From Dipetalonema caudispina (Eukaryota > Nematoda > Chromadorea > Rhabditida > Onchocercidae): a DNA stretch of 64,000 nucleotides. Below the pieces are notes generated by a model. It saw nothing but the letters and a program-made list of their open reading frames with translations, made no database searches and had not been told where the DNA came from. Shown here one piece after another: positions 12,901 through 25,211 of this stretch. Position numbers and translations under genes: made by a program. Within the stretch, counting starts at the first letter, position 1; every line of letters starts with the position of its first letter. The DNA lies in assembly GCA_013365325.1 (NCBI GenBank), contig JABVXV010000011.1:372001-436000 (forward strand), read 5' to 3'.

Positions 12901-15900
12901 TTTTTTAAAGAGTCTTTTGCTTTCTTACTTGGTTTTTTTTTTTTTTTTTTGTTTTTTTTTCTTGTCTTTTTTAAATCTGTAACTACTGTAAGATAGTGAG
13001 AGTCCCCTTCATTCATAAGATCCTACACTACTCGAATAATTCCAGCAAGAATATCTAAACGATGATTTTCACGCGAAACGACAACAATCTATAAAATGAA
13101 ATGTCCCATTCCAAATGAACTGTTTTATAATGTTAATACACTATAGGGCCATCGTCATTTGCGCCGCGGTAATTATCAATGCGAACGCAAATGATATGAT
13201 AGTTATGTATAATTCCTTTTCAATACCGATGAAACTTAAACGTATTTCGACTAAATTACACTAAAGAAGATTCAAATATATACATTGGAACTATAAGAAG
13301 TTTTTTAAGTGGAAGAATACTTAATGAATACCGCTTTAGCTTTAAGCAAGAGAGAGTGGATAACCATGAATTCAGAGGAATTTGAAAGGATAAAGATAGG
13401 AAAAGTTAAGAAACCCAAAAAGAGCTAAACGTTCTTTTTAAATGTTATAATTATAACCCCTATTAGCATAAAATAAATATTTACTCACCTTGCACGAATG
13501 CTCATGTGATAAGCCATTATGGAGTAGTTACATATTTCAGTTACTTAGAATATAATATTACTTAGTTTCATAGATCTTCAGCAATTCAAAGAAACTAAGT
13601 AGGATAAAGATAAAAAAGCAACAACATATATGAAAGTACAATATGAAAACAATGACTCCATAGAAGGTGTGTGATAAAATCGATGGAAATATGCAGAAAG
13701 CAAAACTCCAGTAGTCGGAATTCGGAATAATAATGAAAATGACAACCACGACGTTCCGCATATACCACTCCCTACTACCATCCTTGAATCTCTACTATGT
13801 CAAAAGCACACAGGTAAGTCAAACGGGCTTCCAAGTTTCAGGCTAATAATAGGATTTGTTTGCATAATTAAAAGTATTACAATATCAATGTAGTATATGC
13901 AATGTATGCTTGCCGTTTTAATGTGTCAGGTATATGAAGTACAATTACAGCTTTCCCATCACAAATTTTTTATATGCACTTTCTGATGTGCGCATTTGTT
14001 CTCAGTTCCTTTCCTGCCAGGCATTGCACATTGATTGATACAGGCAAATAATAGAGTGAACAAAAGCAAAAGACATAAATTATTCTATCCCTCGCCAGCA
14101 CTTGTCATCGATAATTCTCGATACAAAAAGATGACAACAGCTTTCAAGCAGTTCAAAGCAAATTTGAGGTATCCAGAGAGAGCGCTGTACTGAATTTTCC
14201 CTTATTCTCTTATTTTTTCTCTTCATTAGGATGATAAAATTCTGCTTTTCAATTAGGCCCGAATTGATGATACTGCAATATGAAGTTGCTTACGGTTTAG
14301 AGATTCAGTCTTTCAAGGTTCATTCCATTCGAGGCGTGGACTTCAATGGTAGTTACTGTCCTTAAACCGGTTAAGAGAAAAAATTGATGGTCCTGATAAA
14401 AAAAAAAATGATGAAAAAGAGAATGATGTGAAATTAATATGGAGAATCACGAAACTCAAGCCCAAAGAAAGGATTAATGATGTCATTTTCTCGTGGTAGT
14501 AATTGTCCAGTTCTACACAAATTGCTGCATTTGTTTGATTGAAAGTCTCATCAGAATAAGTGATGGCACTGAATATTTTTAATGTTGACTGACCCTTGAA
14601 TGCTTATTTGAAATCTGGGAGTCACCCAAAGCGAAGGTAGGGTAATCATTAGAGTAGCCAAAATTTTATGAACATTGAAACTCATACAAGTTAGTTATGT
14701 CTTGAATGGAATTTGATAAGAGATTACTTGTGATGGGCAGCCGATGAAGAGGATATGAAAAAACTGAGATTTTGGTATATTTAATTATTCTCCTTCACTC
14801 TAACTCCTCCCTGGATGTTTGTTGCCTGCAACGTTCCACACTTCTCTAGAAGACAATAAGCTATTAAGGAAAATTGCCATAATTTTTTTTGTCCCCATAA
14901 GCGAATGACCAGCAAAGAAATTAAATGCAAGAAAGTTCCAGATATCATCAGTATCATAATGCCCGAAAAGTCAACAGCAAAACGATTACTGAGATATGTT
15001 TGAACACTCCGAATTATTCCGTCAACTTAATTCACAAATCAGTTCTTCACATTCAGGACAGATAAGATAATGTAAACAACTGTTATCTCTTAACTATGAT
15101 ATTTGATGTTAAGTCGCTTTCTCGAAAAAGATGAACAGATTTAGTCAGCAAAATGAAACCTTGCTTCCTGTTACATTCACAATCAATCGATTCTGGGGAA
15201 AATACCAGAAGCATTAACCTACATCACATACTATTCTGTTACAACAGCTATACGAAGCAGCAATTTAACCGAAAACTGAAAGCTCCTAGATGACGTAAGC
15301 AATCGAAAAAATATTGAGACAACTGACAAAATCACTCTTTTTTGAGAGAACCACTGTCCTACGTTAGTTGTTTGATAGATTAAGCATCAGTGAATAGTTA
15401 GATAAGGTCCTCTTTTACAGCACCCTTTATCATAAACTGGTTTTCATGTTTCTCACAGTTAACCTATGAAAGAAGAATGAGTAACCTTATCATTCTATCT
15501 CACTTCGAAATAAAAATTATACTGGACAGAAATCTGAACAAAATATCACTGTAAACATTAACCAACCATGTGATAACATTATTTTTTATTTTATCTTTAT
15601 CCAATAACACGATGCCAAGTATCCAAAGCCCTATGGAGTAAACTTAATCTGTACGTTGTACACTAACAGCTAAAACAATGCAGGAACTGCGGCATTAAAG
15701 AGCAGCAACTACAATGATATCTCAAGACCTATGTTATAAAAAAGTGATACTAATAAAGCTTGAAACTAAAACTATGTCAAAATTATATGAAGTGCAAAAT
15801 CTTTTTTTAGAAACAAAATAATATGCACTCTGAATACATAATGCATTACTCTTTTCCGTTTCTTTCATATTTTTGGGATAATATAGGACTTATATAAAAT

Positions 15901-16845
15901 ATTTTTGAAATAATAATATAGAACTTACTTAAAGAATTTGAATGAATTTCATCAGCCACTAATCAACTGCTTCAGATTTGAATAATGAAGAAAAATTGAT
16001 GATTCTAAAAAATGGTGTACACTATAAAGGATCAAACATACTACCACAATTTCCGCTTTTATTCATATACAGTGTATGAATTTTACTCTTACTGCTCAGA
16101 CCGAAATGCCTTTTTATGTCGAGCTTAAATTTCAAAAGAAAATGGTCATATACCTCTCGTTCAGTCAGAAAACTTGGAAAAGCACTACAAAAAGCTAATT
16201 AAGAGCTCTAATCAAGGGATAATACCAAAAACGTGATCATCAGAAAGACTTGAATAAGCTGTTTTTTTTTCCCTTATCAACTTCCTCTGCAGATTTTCCG
16301 CTATTTATTTTTCAATGACTTGTGTAATAAAATTTCTTTTATCCAGTTATACAGCTTGTGATTTATTTCTCTATTTCAGTGGGATAGTATTGGTGGTGCT
16401 TTATGTGATAGAATCCCGAGTGTCATCCATTGGCAAAGGGGTTATCGCACAGATATTTTCAACTTTATACATTAAAAATAATTTTTTGTCAAATAAGAAC
16501 GAGTTATCCAACAGTGTTCACCGGTTTTCATCTAGAAAGCTAAACAGCCCATTTTTCTCCATTTGTCTTAATCTCACCAAATACTCGCCTACCCTGAGCG
16601 ATTCTATACGGTTTGCGATTTTAAAGAAATGTTAGGGAACTGAAAGGAACCATCGGCTATTAAGGAAATATGACAAAGAATAAGGAACGATATGCTGCCC
16701 TGTGTACGAATCTTACAAAAATTCAAGTTTTCTGTTTTGCAACCATAAGGTTTATCATCGTGACACCTCCAGTCAGGTATCATAACATCCGTATACCCCC
16801 TCTTCGCTCAGTCCTTTTCTACTCTATCCAAACATGATGCTAACG
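9918..16845. other. Long region with no firm gene
   Basis: About 7 kb upstream of the egalitarian-like start. Open frames are short, hydrophobic and overlapping, as chance gives in AT-rich DNA. Two patches look slightly more coding: 14257-14348 (+) lies between an acceptor (CTTTTCAATTAG) and a donor (ATG|GTAGTT) with a balanced composition, and 16380-16477 (+) follows a TATTTCAG acceptor. Neither could be joined into a gene model. The rest shows no recognisable repeat or RNA gene. Confidence 0.4.
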
Positions 16846-17785
16846 TTATTTCTTTTCCGCTTCATTGCAAAATCCGTAATGTCCTACTGTGCCTTTAATT
16901 TTCTTAATATTAATATCTAAATGATCATTAGCAGTTGATGATGCCAACAACTGTTTCGTTGGAACGTTGGAAGCATTTAAGATATCAAGCTTTATAACGA
17001 ACACAGTGATATGCTTCCCTGTGCGAAGTTTCCCTTCTCGGGACCAAAAAATGGAACCAGTATTAACTAGCAAGTTAGAGACTTTGCAATACTTGGTTAA
17101 AGCTCGCAGCTAAATTGACAATAGGACTGTCCACCTTTTCACTCTTCTCTATAGCATAACGATGATTCCGCTTGAATAATGAAGTTTCGTAGAAATAAAT
17201 ATTGAACATGTCGGAATGTTGCCTTATCTGATCATTTACTTCGCAAAAAAAATGAAATAGAATAAAGATAAGAGAATAAGCATACAATATTTTTTATTTA
17301 TGCCATGTTTCAAAGATTTACTACTAACTATACTGCTGAGCCGGAAGTCAGTGGTACAATGATTGTAAACCATATGAGGTATAAAATGTAGCGATATGGA
17401 TAAATGAATGATCATCATATGATGATGCAGCAATGTTACTGGAACAATATTATTCCACTTTATCGCCAGAATTCGCGAGTTAAAAGTTTATCCTTGATAG
17501 CATCATTAAATTCGTCAATTACCCTTGCTATGGTTCTGTGGCATCTAGGTAAAAGGTTAAGCCCATAGTTGAAGCAGTGGTGGTACCATTAAATGGACGA
17601 GAAAATCCCACAACAGAGTAAAGCAGACGATATTTCATATTGTATGCTTTAAACGCTTTCACAACAAAAACTTTCACCTCATGCAACAAGAATAAGATTT
17701 TCCGATAAGACGAAAAGCATGATCGTACCAGAGTATCGTCCTGACCACAGGACAAAAAAGTGACTATATCCATAAAACAGAACAT
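16846..17785 (-). pseudogene. Cluster of coding-like minus-strand ORFs, possibly a decayed gene
   Basis: Three successive minus-strand open stretches, 17785-17528, 17241-17075 and 17073-16846, have protein-like composition (for example VVGFSRPFNGTTTASTMGLT in the first and LRTGKHITVFVIKLDILNAS in the third). A phase-1 donor (AATG|GTACCA) in the first would fit the acceptor before VNDQIRQHSD in the second. The second and third are separated by a one-base frame difference and a stop near 17078, with no matching splice pair. I do not recognise the family. It may be a frameshifted relic or chance; a live gene with unrecognised splice sites is also possible. Confidence 0.25.
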
Positions 17786-20445
17786 TCAAGTGGCAGTTAA
17801 ATAAAAGTTGATAATGATTTTTATATTTGACAAATCTACAATCAAGCAATCAATGGAAACAGTAAGTGGGACGTGTTCTGTGTGCCACAGGGGGTAAACA
17901 GAAATTCGAAGGCGGGTGAAATAGGAAAGTACTCAATAATCTCTCATGGCTTATTTCTATTTGGTAGTAAAGTGAAACAGTTGCATAAAATGTATCGGAA
18001 TGGTTGGTAAGGTCAAATGAAGTTAATTAGATGGAAGTAAAAAGTTCTAAAATCTTTAAGTAAAATGGTAACCTCAGGAAGACAAGAAACAGATGCATAA
18101 GTCAACAATATGAAATTTACTTGTAGAAGAAACAGAAATCCTGACAGCACTTGCTAACCAATAGCAACAGCGGTAGTAACACACAGAATTAACATCAGTT
18201 AAATTATAAATGAAACATCAGTAATGCAAGACCTATTGCATCATTTCAAATCTTTTTCAACCATATGGCAAAATCTTGCCGAGCTCATTAATAAGTTATT
18301 CACCACATGTTCATTTTTGCTTAACTGCCCAAATTTGCTCGATTTCAGTCCATTCCTCTTAGTATTATTGGGGGCAGATCAGTAAAGGAAATAATTTACG
18401 ATTAAAGGGTCATGCTCATTACCTATCTGGTTATTGAGTAATATCAGAGAGGAAACACTTGCTCAACTGCTTAGCCCCGAAATGACATATGCAAGAAATA
18501 CAAGCGGACAACATTAAGAAGACTTATTTAGGGAAAAAGCAGGAATAAATGAATAAGTTTGGCATGCATCGATATACTTCACTGCCATTGGGTAATCCAA
18601 TCAATCGATGTCTAATCAATCCTTCAACTATTTCAAACTATCAAAAGTCATGAATCTTCTTCGAATCCTATGCAACTCGGAACTGACCGAAACTTCATCA
18701 AAAAAAGAAGGTTAATTGAGTAGCTTAACTAGTTCTAGATATTTATCAAATATGGATCATAGCCAACACCAATTTAGTTTGTCAGCATAAAAATCAGTAA
18801 TTGCAATTTTCTCAACAGTTTAGTAAAGATGCAAAATCAACCAATACGTAACGTCAGGAAGAAGATGGAATAGAAAACGTCACTATGATTACTTTGATCA
18901 AACTTGCCTCCATAAAAAAGGGTGATTATTGCAAAAGTAGAGTCTAATCTCAACATTGATTATTAAATTCATGCTGCTGATATTTCTTTAAAGTAACAAT
19001 ACAGAAACTAAGGAACAGACACAATCACGTATTATTTACGACAGCTCAGATTTGACAAACAGTTATGGAAGATGCATATATTCTTCAGTATCATAGTTCT
19101 ACTTTTTACATTTAGAATTGATTTTAATTAATTCAGTCAATGTACGAACAATCACAAGGTCACTGCAGTGCCATGCTGTACTGCACATTCCAGTGAAAAA
19201 AAAAATTGAAATCTCAACAATACCTCATTATGTTTGTTCAATCAGCACACAAATGACAATAGAGCAGTTTAGAAAAGATTCTTGATATAACATAAATGTC
19301 AAATGTCGCTAATTATCAGCTCTGTTTATTCGCTCTACAAATCAGTTCATTAGATGTCACATTCATTTCATAGAATAAAGTACCATGCCACACACATTGC
19401 TATGAGCACATTGCAACTTGCACAGCTCACTTCACTAATTGCATGTTCAAAATTCAACATGCATCTATAGAAAAGCAGCACACATAGACAAAGAACATCA
19501 GTGCATGCACATATTGCAAGCTGTCACGAAAGCGATAAGTGCCAGGAGACGAATGCGCTAAAATGTGAGCTATACGACGACTAGATGCCGTCCCTCCATT
19601 CTGTACATCTCGAACCTGTTCTAGAATGTTCCACGCCCAATTCTCTCCCAATTTCTTCTTTCCTGCATTCTGCCTCTCTCTCTCTCCCTCTTTCTCTATC
19701 TATCTATCTTCTTTTTCAACAGAGATACTTTGGTACTTCATCTTGATGTGAACGAAAGGGTGGAGAAAGATTAGGAAGTTCAGTTGTTCGGTGTCATTTA
19801 AGGGGAAGGGTCATATTGGGTTGATCTAAAAGTGATATAGATCGAAAGGAAGGAGGGATCGATCAGTTCAGTTCAGCTATTAAAATGAATGAGGAATTTG
19901 CAAACCTTAAAGTTAGTTCAGGGAGAATGCAGTCCGATTAGCAGCAACATACGAGACAGAGTTAAAATCAGCTCATAATATAAATAAAGTCTGGCAGCCT
20001 ATGCATACTGTTCATCTTCTCGAGAGGGTTAGATAATAATACAAAGTCTAGAATACTCAGCGTGATTTGAACGTGAATCCACTTTGAAACAACGTGAGAA
20101 ATGGGTTGGGAAGTACAAATTAACCCAGAATACATGCACTTACCACTCAGCAAGTCATTTAGTCTAACCTATGGGTTTTTGTAGTACCAACTTGAGCGTC
20201 ATGTTTCACAAATTCATTTCCATTACCTTTTTTGCTTTCTATCACTGCACAGCTAAAATACTTTTTGCGTTTTGCTATTCGTTACTATCCTTCGAATAGC
20301 ATTGTTATTATTCCATTCAATTTATTGTTAAGACAAGTAGTGTTTGTGCTGAAAAAATATTGTTATCACTTGCTATCATGTGATTATTCGCGTGCTTTTA
20401 TTAGCATTACTGTTAACATTTGTGATTTTTTTTGTATCATTTAAT
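17786..20445. other. Intergenic, no firm gene; upstream region of crld-1
   Basis: AT-rich. It contains a pyrimidine-rich tract (19671-19720) and an isolated minus-strand frame at 19454-19651 with protein-like composition that could not be joined to anything. It probably holds the promoter of the CRELD gene, but no promoter element is recognisable. Confidence 0.4.
19671..19720. repeat. Pyrimidine-rich simple sequence, (CT)n then (CTAT)n
   Basis: Run of CTCTCTCT followed by TCTATCTATCTATC and T-rich sequence, about 0.75 kb upstream of the CRELD start codon. It is low-complexity DNA. Confidence 0.8.
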
Positions 20446-20446
20446 G

Positions 20447-20454
20447 TATTTCAG
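20447..20454 (+). promoter_or_regulatory. Probable spliced-leader acceptor of crld-1
   Basis: GTATTTCAG ends at 20454, ten bases before the in-frame ATG at 20465, the spacing typical of nematode trans-splice sites. The resulting leader would contain an out-of-frame ATG at 20457 opening a 14-codon frame that overlaps the true start. Trans-splicing is inferred, not seen. Confidence 0.5.
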
Positions 20455-20464
20455 TGATGCTAAG

Positions 20465-23400
20465 ATGTACAACACTGAAGGTTTCTTATTTTTCTCTATG
20501 ATCTATTGGATGACCTTCATGATTACGGTGGGATTCGCTGCATATGTTGATAAATGTAAATACTGCTCTCTTGTCGTGGAAACATTCAAAGCGGTTCGTT
20601 TTATAATGGCAGGTATCATTTCTTCAAGATAAATAGAGTTACTAAGCATTAACATTTTGGTAATGTAATGTACGTCCCAAGATGTTGAAAAGTTTCTTTA
20701 CATCCACAGCTATTGATTGCTGGTTCGTAGAAGAGTGTATATAGGTAATGTAAGAACGATTTGTTTATTTTGGAGAGATTACTTATGTATAAATTCTTTT
20801 TTTGTACCAGTTTTTCTAGTTTATTTTGCAGGGTCTGAAGAAAACAGAGAATCAGCACTTTGCTGGTGGAAATACTGATTGGGAGGAGAGAAAGTTAGGA
20901 AAGTTTGCTAAAAGGTTCGTTCATATTTTTAGAATCTTTTTCTGCTAAAGAAATTTTGAATAAAATTTTTTCTTTTAAAAATTAACTTTGGATATGTCTC
21001 TCTGTGGATATTTAGGCTTTGTGAATACTTTTAATAAACTGTAACAATAAATCATCCTGACTGTAGTGAGGACTTCAATTATCTACAAGTTTTCTTTAAG
21101 TGTAAGTTACTAATTCACATAGGTCTTTATAGGGACCATAATGTGCAAAATTTCGTATAAAACTAATAACAGAAAGTGAGGAAAGATTGACTAGTGTTCA
21201 TAGCATAAAAGTGGTTTCTCTTTTAAGCAGGACTTGTTATGAGACAAAAATTTGAAATTTGCCAGAAAACTTTTTGTGAGTTTGCAGCGTTACATAATCT
21301 TTGTTGCTTTAGTGAAACAAGACTGGTAGAGATTATGGAACATTTGTGCAAAACGAAATATTTGGACGATTCGAACGGGTTTAGAGATGTCAAGGATGTC
21401 GAATTCAAGGTATCTGAATTATGATCAACAACATCCGATCATGAAAAGTGCTCTTTATTTGAAACGGTACATGTTTCTAGGAGGACAGAATTAATTATAA
21501 TGATATTGCAGTGTCAGCAGTTAGTTGAAGAGCATGAAGAGAGCATTGAAAACTGGTATTTCCACAAGCAACTTTCCAATCCTGATTTCCTAAAGTGGTT
21601 ATGTTACGAAAAGCTACGACTGTGTTGCGATGCAGGGCATTTTGGTGCGGACTGTAAACCTTGTCCTGGTGTTGACAAAGGTTTACCAGTTTGCTCTGGT
21701 CATGGATCCTGTCAGGTCTTTATTGAAAATCTGCTGCAAATTTTGGAGGAGGAAGTTTCTATCTAAAAAATTACTTTACTCAAATTTGATTGAACTAAGA
21801 ACTTTATAACAGTGAAAAGTTTTAGGGTGATGGTTCTCGGGAAGGGAATGGTAAGTGCAAGTGTGATATGGGTTATGTCGGTTTTATGTGCAGCAACTGT
21901 GATGCAAATTATTATGCTATGCGGAATAGTTCCACTTTCATTTGCAGCGGTAAATTTAATTATGTGCAGTGCATTAAACACTAGAAGAAATGGGAATATC
22001 TTGATAGAAATGTTTTGAGATACCTAAATGTACAACCTAGTGATTTTTGTATCTTTGTTCACTTGCACAATGCACAGGGTATATGGACTCTATGAGTCGT
22101 CCATTACGTTACTGATTTTTTATTGCTCAAAAATTAACAGATATAAGAATTGCTTTTGTGAAATGGAATTTGCATCTTTTTTACTACCGACATCTTTTGC
22201 GATTTTCATCATTTACAATATCTTCGACGTTTTTAGAATGTCACAAATCGTGTAGAGGCGGTTGTTCTGGTAGTGGGCCACGAAATTGTAAAGAGTGTCA
22301 CACTGGCTGGATCATGAATGATAGCAACGAATGTGAAGGTTCGGAAATTTCCAATTTGTCCGGATTGTGGAGTTCCTGTTGTTGTTGATTTTTTTAAATA
22401 GAGGGAGCTGTATTTTCGTTATCGATGAGATAGTTCATGTTTAAAGTAAACTATTTTGTTTATCCTAATTTTTTAGTTTTACAGATGCCAACGAATGTCT
22501 TAATGAAAATCAGTGTATTGGTGAACATATTAAATGCAACAATACAGAGGGTTCATACGAATGTATATGTGAAGAAGGCTTTGTGAAAGGCTCCAGTGGT
22601 GTTTGTGAAGTTGATGTTGAAGGTATGTTCTGATTTTTGTTTTTTCTGTGGAGAGATGTTCTCTTGAATTTTTATTTCTTCTCTTAAAAATATTGTAGAA
22701 GTGTCCTTCATGTTTATTTACCTTGTGCTTTTCGAAGTAGATGCTCTTTGTAGGCTAGACTTTTGTATGTGAAATACGTGCTGGCGTCTATGCAGCGTAT
22801 GTGACATAGCTTATAAAATTTAAATTCATGTACATTGTGATGCTTCACTTGTAAGCCTCTCTTAACTTAGAGACGAAAATGCACTGTTCATGGCCCGGAT
22901 AATTTTACTTCAAACCATAAGAGTTGCACTGCTGGAAAATAGATGGTGCAAGTCGACTCTAATATTACCGTTTTTGTTTATGATACTTGAAATGTGTGTC
23001 CTCTTCGAAATGAATAGTATAACTATATTTTTTCGTGGTGTAAGACCGTGTGGCAGTGGCAGATTAGGCTGATTGAAGACGATATAGCATTATATTCACA
23101 GCTGTTCTGTGGTGCTTTTTGTTTTGTTTTTATGTATTTAGTCTTTTTTAAAATATTCTGAAATGCAACAGATGCCTTCACATTAGCATTTTAAAGCTGC
23201 CTTAACAATAAATTACCAGCGGATTGTTAGGCGTTCAATGTCACTGATGATGGTAAAACGTATCAGTTTTGTTGGCAGTTCCATTAAGTGGTGGTACATT
23301 TTACTACAATAGATTTATTGTGCCAATGCTTTTCAGCTCCGCCTGAGAAACTGTGGGTACGACCAGACAGGTTACTTCGTTCGTTTTCGATTACAGGCCT

Positions 23401-24070
23401 TTGTATATTAGTTTCAGTGGTCATTTGGCGGCGATCATTCAGTTTATTTGTATTTGCTGTTATGTGCGCACTCACAGCTTTGTTCATTGAATTTTGTTTT
23501 GATCACAATTCACTTTCTGAATTTTCACATTCCCTGCTTTAATGTATTAGCTGTTTTGAAAATTGTTTCAGTGGTCTTATCCTCCTTCCATATGAAATCT
23601 TCTTCGTCTTCTCTTGATCTTTATGTATAAATATGTAAAGCGAAGTGCATATTTCAGTAATCATTAATTAAGTGGAATTGTTTCCGATATTTACCTGCAA
23701 AGATACGGGGTCATCACGTAATTGACCAGATATGGTTTTTAGCAAATAAAATTGAGTTTTTACTGAAAATTGCAAAAAAGGAAGATCAGAGGTTTAGATC
23801 TGTTCATGGAGAATATTTGTTTTTTATTTGTGTTTCTGGAATTTTCTTAATATTTTTTGTAACATGCCAACATACCTTTTTACAGCACCTAATACGATTA
23901 ATGGGGAAAGGGCCAAAACTAGGAAGAGCAATGGCAATTTAGACAACTTCGACATTGATATTGCAACGAGAAATTTTGAAAACTCACAAGAGGATTCATC
24001 GGATTCAAAATTCGAAAGAGCAAGAAGTCAAAGACGAAATGATCAAATTTCTGCAGTAGATGAATTATAA
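20465..24070 (+). CDS. crld-1: CRELD family protein (cysteine-rich with EGF-like domains), 7 common exons plus one of two last exons
   Basis: ER disulphide-handling protein; the C. elegans orthologue CRLD-1 promotes maturation of acetylcholine receptors (family knowledge). Common exons: 20465-20593, 20832-20914, 21313-21409, 21512-21715, 21826-21949, 22237-22338 and 22485-22622, all in phase. The start gives a signal peptide ending near GFAA (residue 26). A CKYC thiol motif follows (31-34), then the diagnostic WE-domain block HFAGGNTDWEERKLGKFAK and SETRLVEIMEHLC. Next come EGF-like and furin-like cysteine repeats (CDAGHFGADCKPC, CKCDMGYVGFMC, CHKSCRGGCSGSG) and a calcium-binding EGF opening DANEC (~247). 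The last common exon ends in phase 1, and two downstream acceptors (23336, 23885) both accept phase 1. The predicted products are 360 aa (membrane form) and 353 aa (soluble form). Confidence 0.93.
23337..23542 (+). CDS. crld-1: crld-1 alternative terminal exon A (two transmembrane helices)
   Basis: After TTTCAG, the exon continues APPEKLWVRPDRLLRSF, then two hydrophobic segments separated by WRR (FSITGLCILVSVVIW and SLFVFAVMCALTALFIEF), and stops at 23540-23542. This matches CRELD1-type proteins, which have two C-terminal membrane helices. It is joined in phase 1 to 22622. Use of this exon excludes exon B because it carries its own stop. Confidence 0.75.
23886..24070 (+). CDS. crld-1: crld-1 alternative terminal exon B (soluble tail ending VDEL)
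   Basis: After TTTTTACAG, the exon reads APNTINGERAKTRKSNGN, then a charged, serine/glutamate-rich, non-hydrophobic tail ending AVDEL before the stop. It is joined in phase 1 to 22622. The last four residues resemble KDEL/HDEL ER-retrieval signals, suggesting a luminal ER form like CRELD2. Whether VDEL is recognised by the worm KDEL receptor is inference. Confidence 0.75.
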
Positions 24071-25211
24071 TTCAAATATTTGATTTTGGTAAAAACTTGT
24101 TGACATGTCTGTTGGGGGTAATTCATGAAAATACTGACTTCATATTGTTGAAACAGTATTTATAGAGTCCTTTTCTGAGAAATATACATAACATGATTTG
24201 TTTTTCGGTGTATTGGGTAAAAAAATATCAGGAGAACCTTTAACGTTTATTGCTATTGTTTATTTTTGAAGTTGTTTTACCATTTTTACAGTTCCTATGA
24301 ATTATTGCTGGTTATCTCTTTCCACAAGAATTTCATTAATCATACAAAAAAAACAAATTTTCTTAACCATAATTTCATACCAAAATACTGTGTAAGTAGA
24401 GGCTCTAGATCTCAAACGTATTATTGCTACGATTGATTTTTTTTTTTTGTTCTGTTGGTTACTACATTAGGATGATGTGTTATATGCGTTGAATTTCTCA
24501 GTAAGGAACTTCGTTATTTAAAGATTATTGAGACAGCGTTCATTTATCAGCATAGAACATGTGAGTTTAAAATTTTGTAACAGTAATCCACGGTTGAAAG
24601 AAGTATAGATGCAAGAAAAGAGGAGAGATGGTAGATGATAATTATGGCAATAGTTGGCAAAGTAGGTTGATGAGATCTAGTGGTTTAGAGGACAATGCTA
24701 TAATCTACTTTGACAGGGACGGTGTTTTCATTTAAAAGGTGTCTTATGTATTTTTTTTTTTTTTGTTACAGAAAGTAATTGTCAGTGCTGTTCAGTAATG
24801 AATTTTGTAACTAAAAATTGTTTGATGGTCCTAATCTCACCTCCCTATTCTTTTCGGTCTTCTGTCTTATCCTCTTTCACATCTTGACCTATTAATTGCT
24901 TTCGTCACTCAATGAGCATGCCCATTTCTCGATTTTAGTAACAATACCCAGTTCTATTTCTCAAACTTCTATGCTAGCATATAGGAGTGGGACATAGGAT
25001 GTTTTGTGCCGTCGTTCTTGTTTCAATTTAAGTTTATTAGTCGTAGTTTTGCATCAGGTTTTCGTAATGAATCATATCGCTACATCTCATTCCTTATGTG
25101 GAAGTATTTTTCAAAGTTGACTGGTTATGTAAGTTTTCTTCGAGATGGGATTAATCTTGAACTGTAATTTTCTGGAAAACTTTTGGGGTCAGTGGGTTTC
25201 CTAGATAAGGG
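24071..25211. other. Intergenic, no gene seen
   Basis: 3' side of crld-1. T-rich runs near 24438 and 24752; no coding-like frame. The upstream region of the next candidate gene presumably lies at its end. Confidence 0.5.

Noticed and set aside
13558..13781. Two overlapping minus-strand ORFs, one with several hydrophobic stretches resembling a receptor
   Set aside because: Both frames are equally open, F/I/L-rich as expected of T-rich DNA, and no receptor motif is present.
19454..19651. Minus-strand ORF starting MGENWAWNILEQ
   Set aside because: Reasonable composition but no splice acceptor, no continuing exon and a hydrophobic tail; could be chance in a slightly GC-richer patch.
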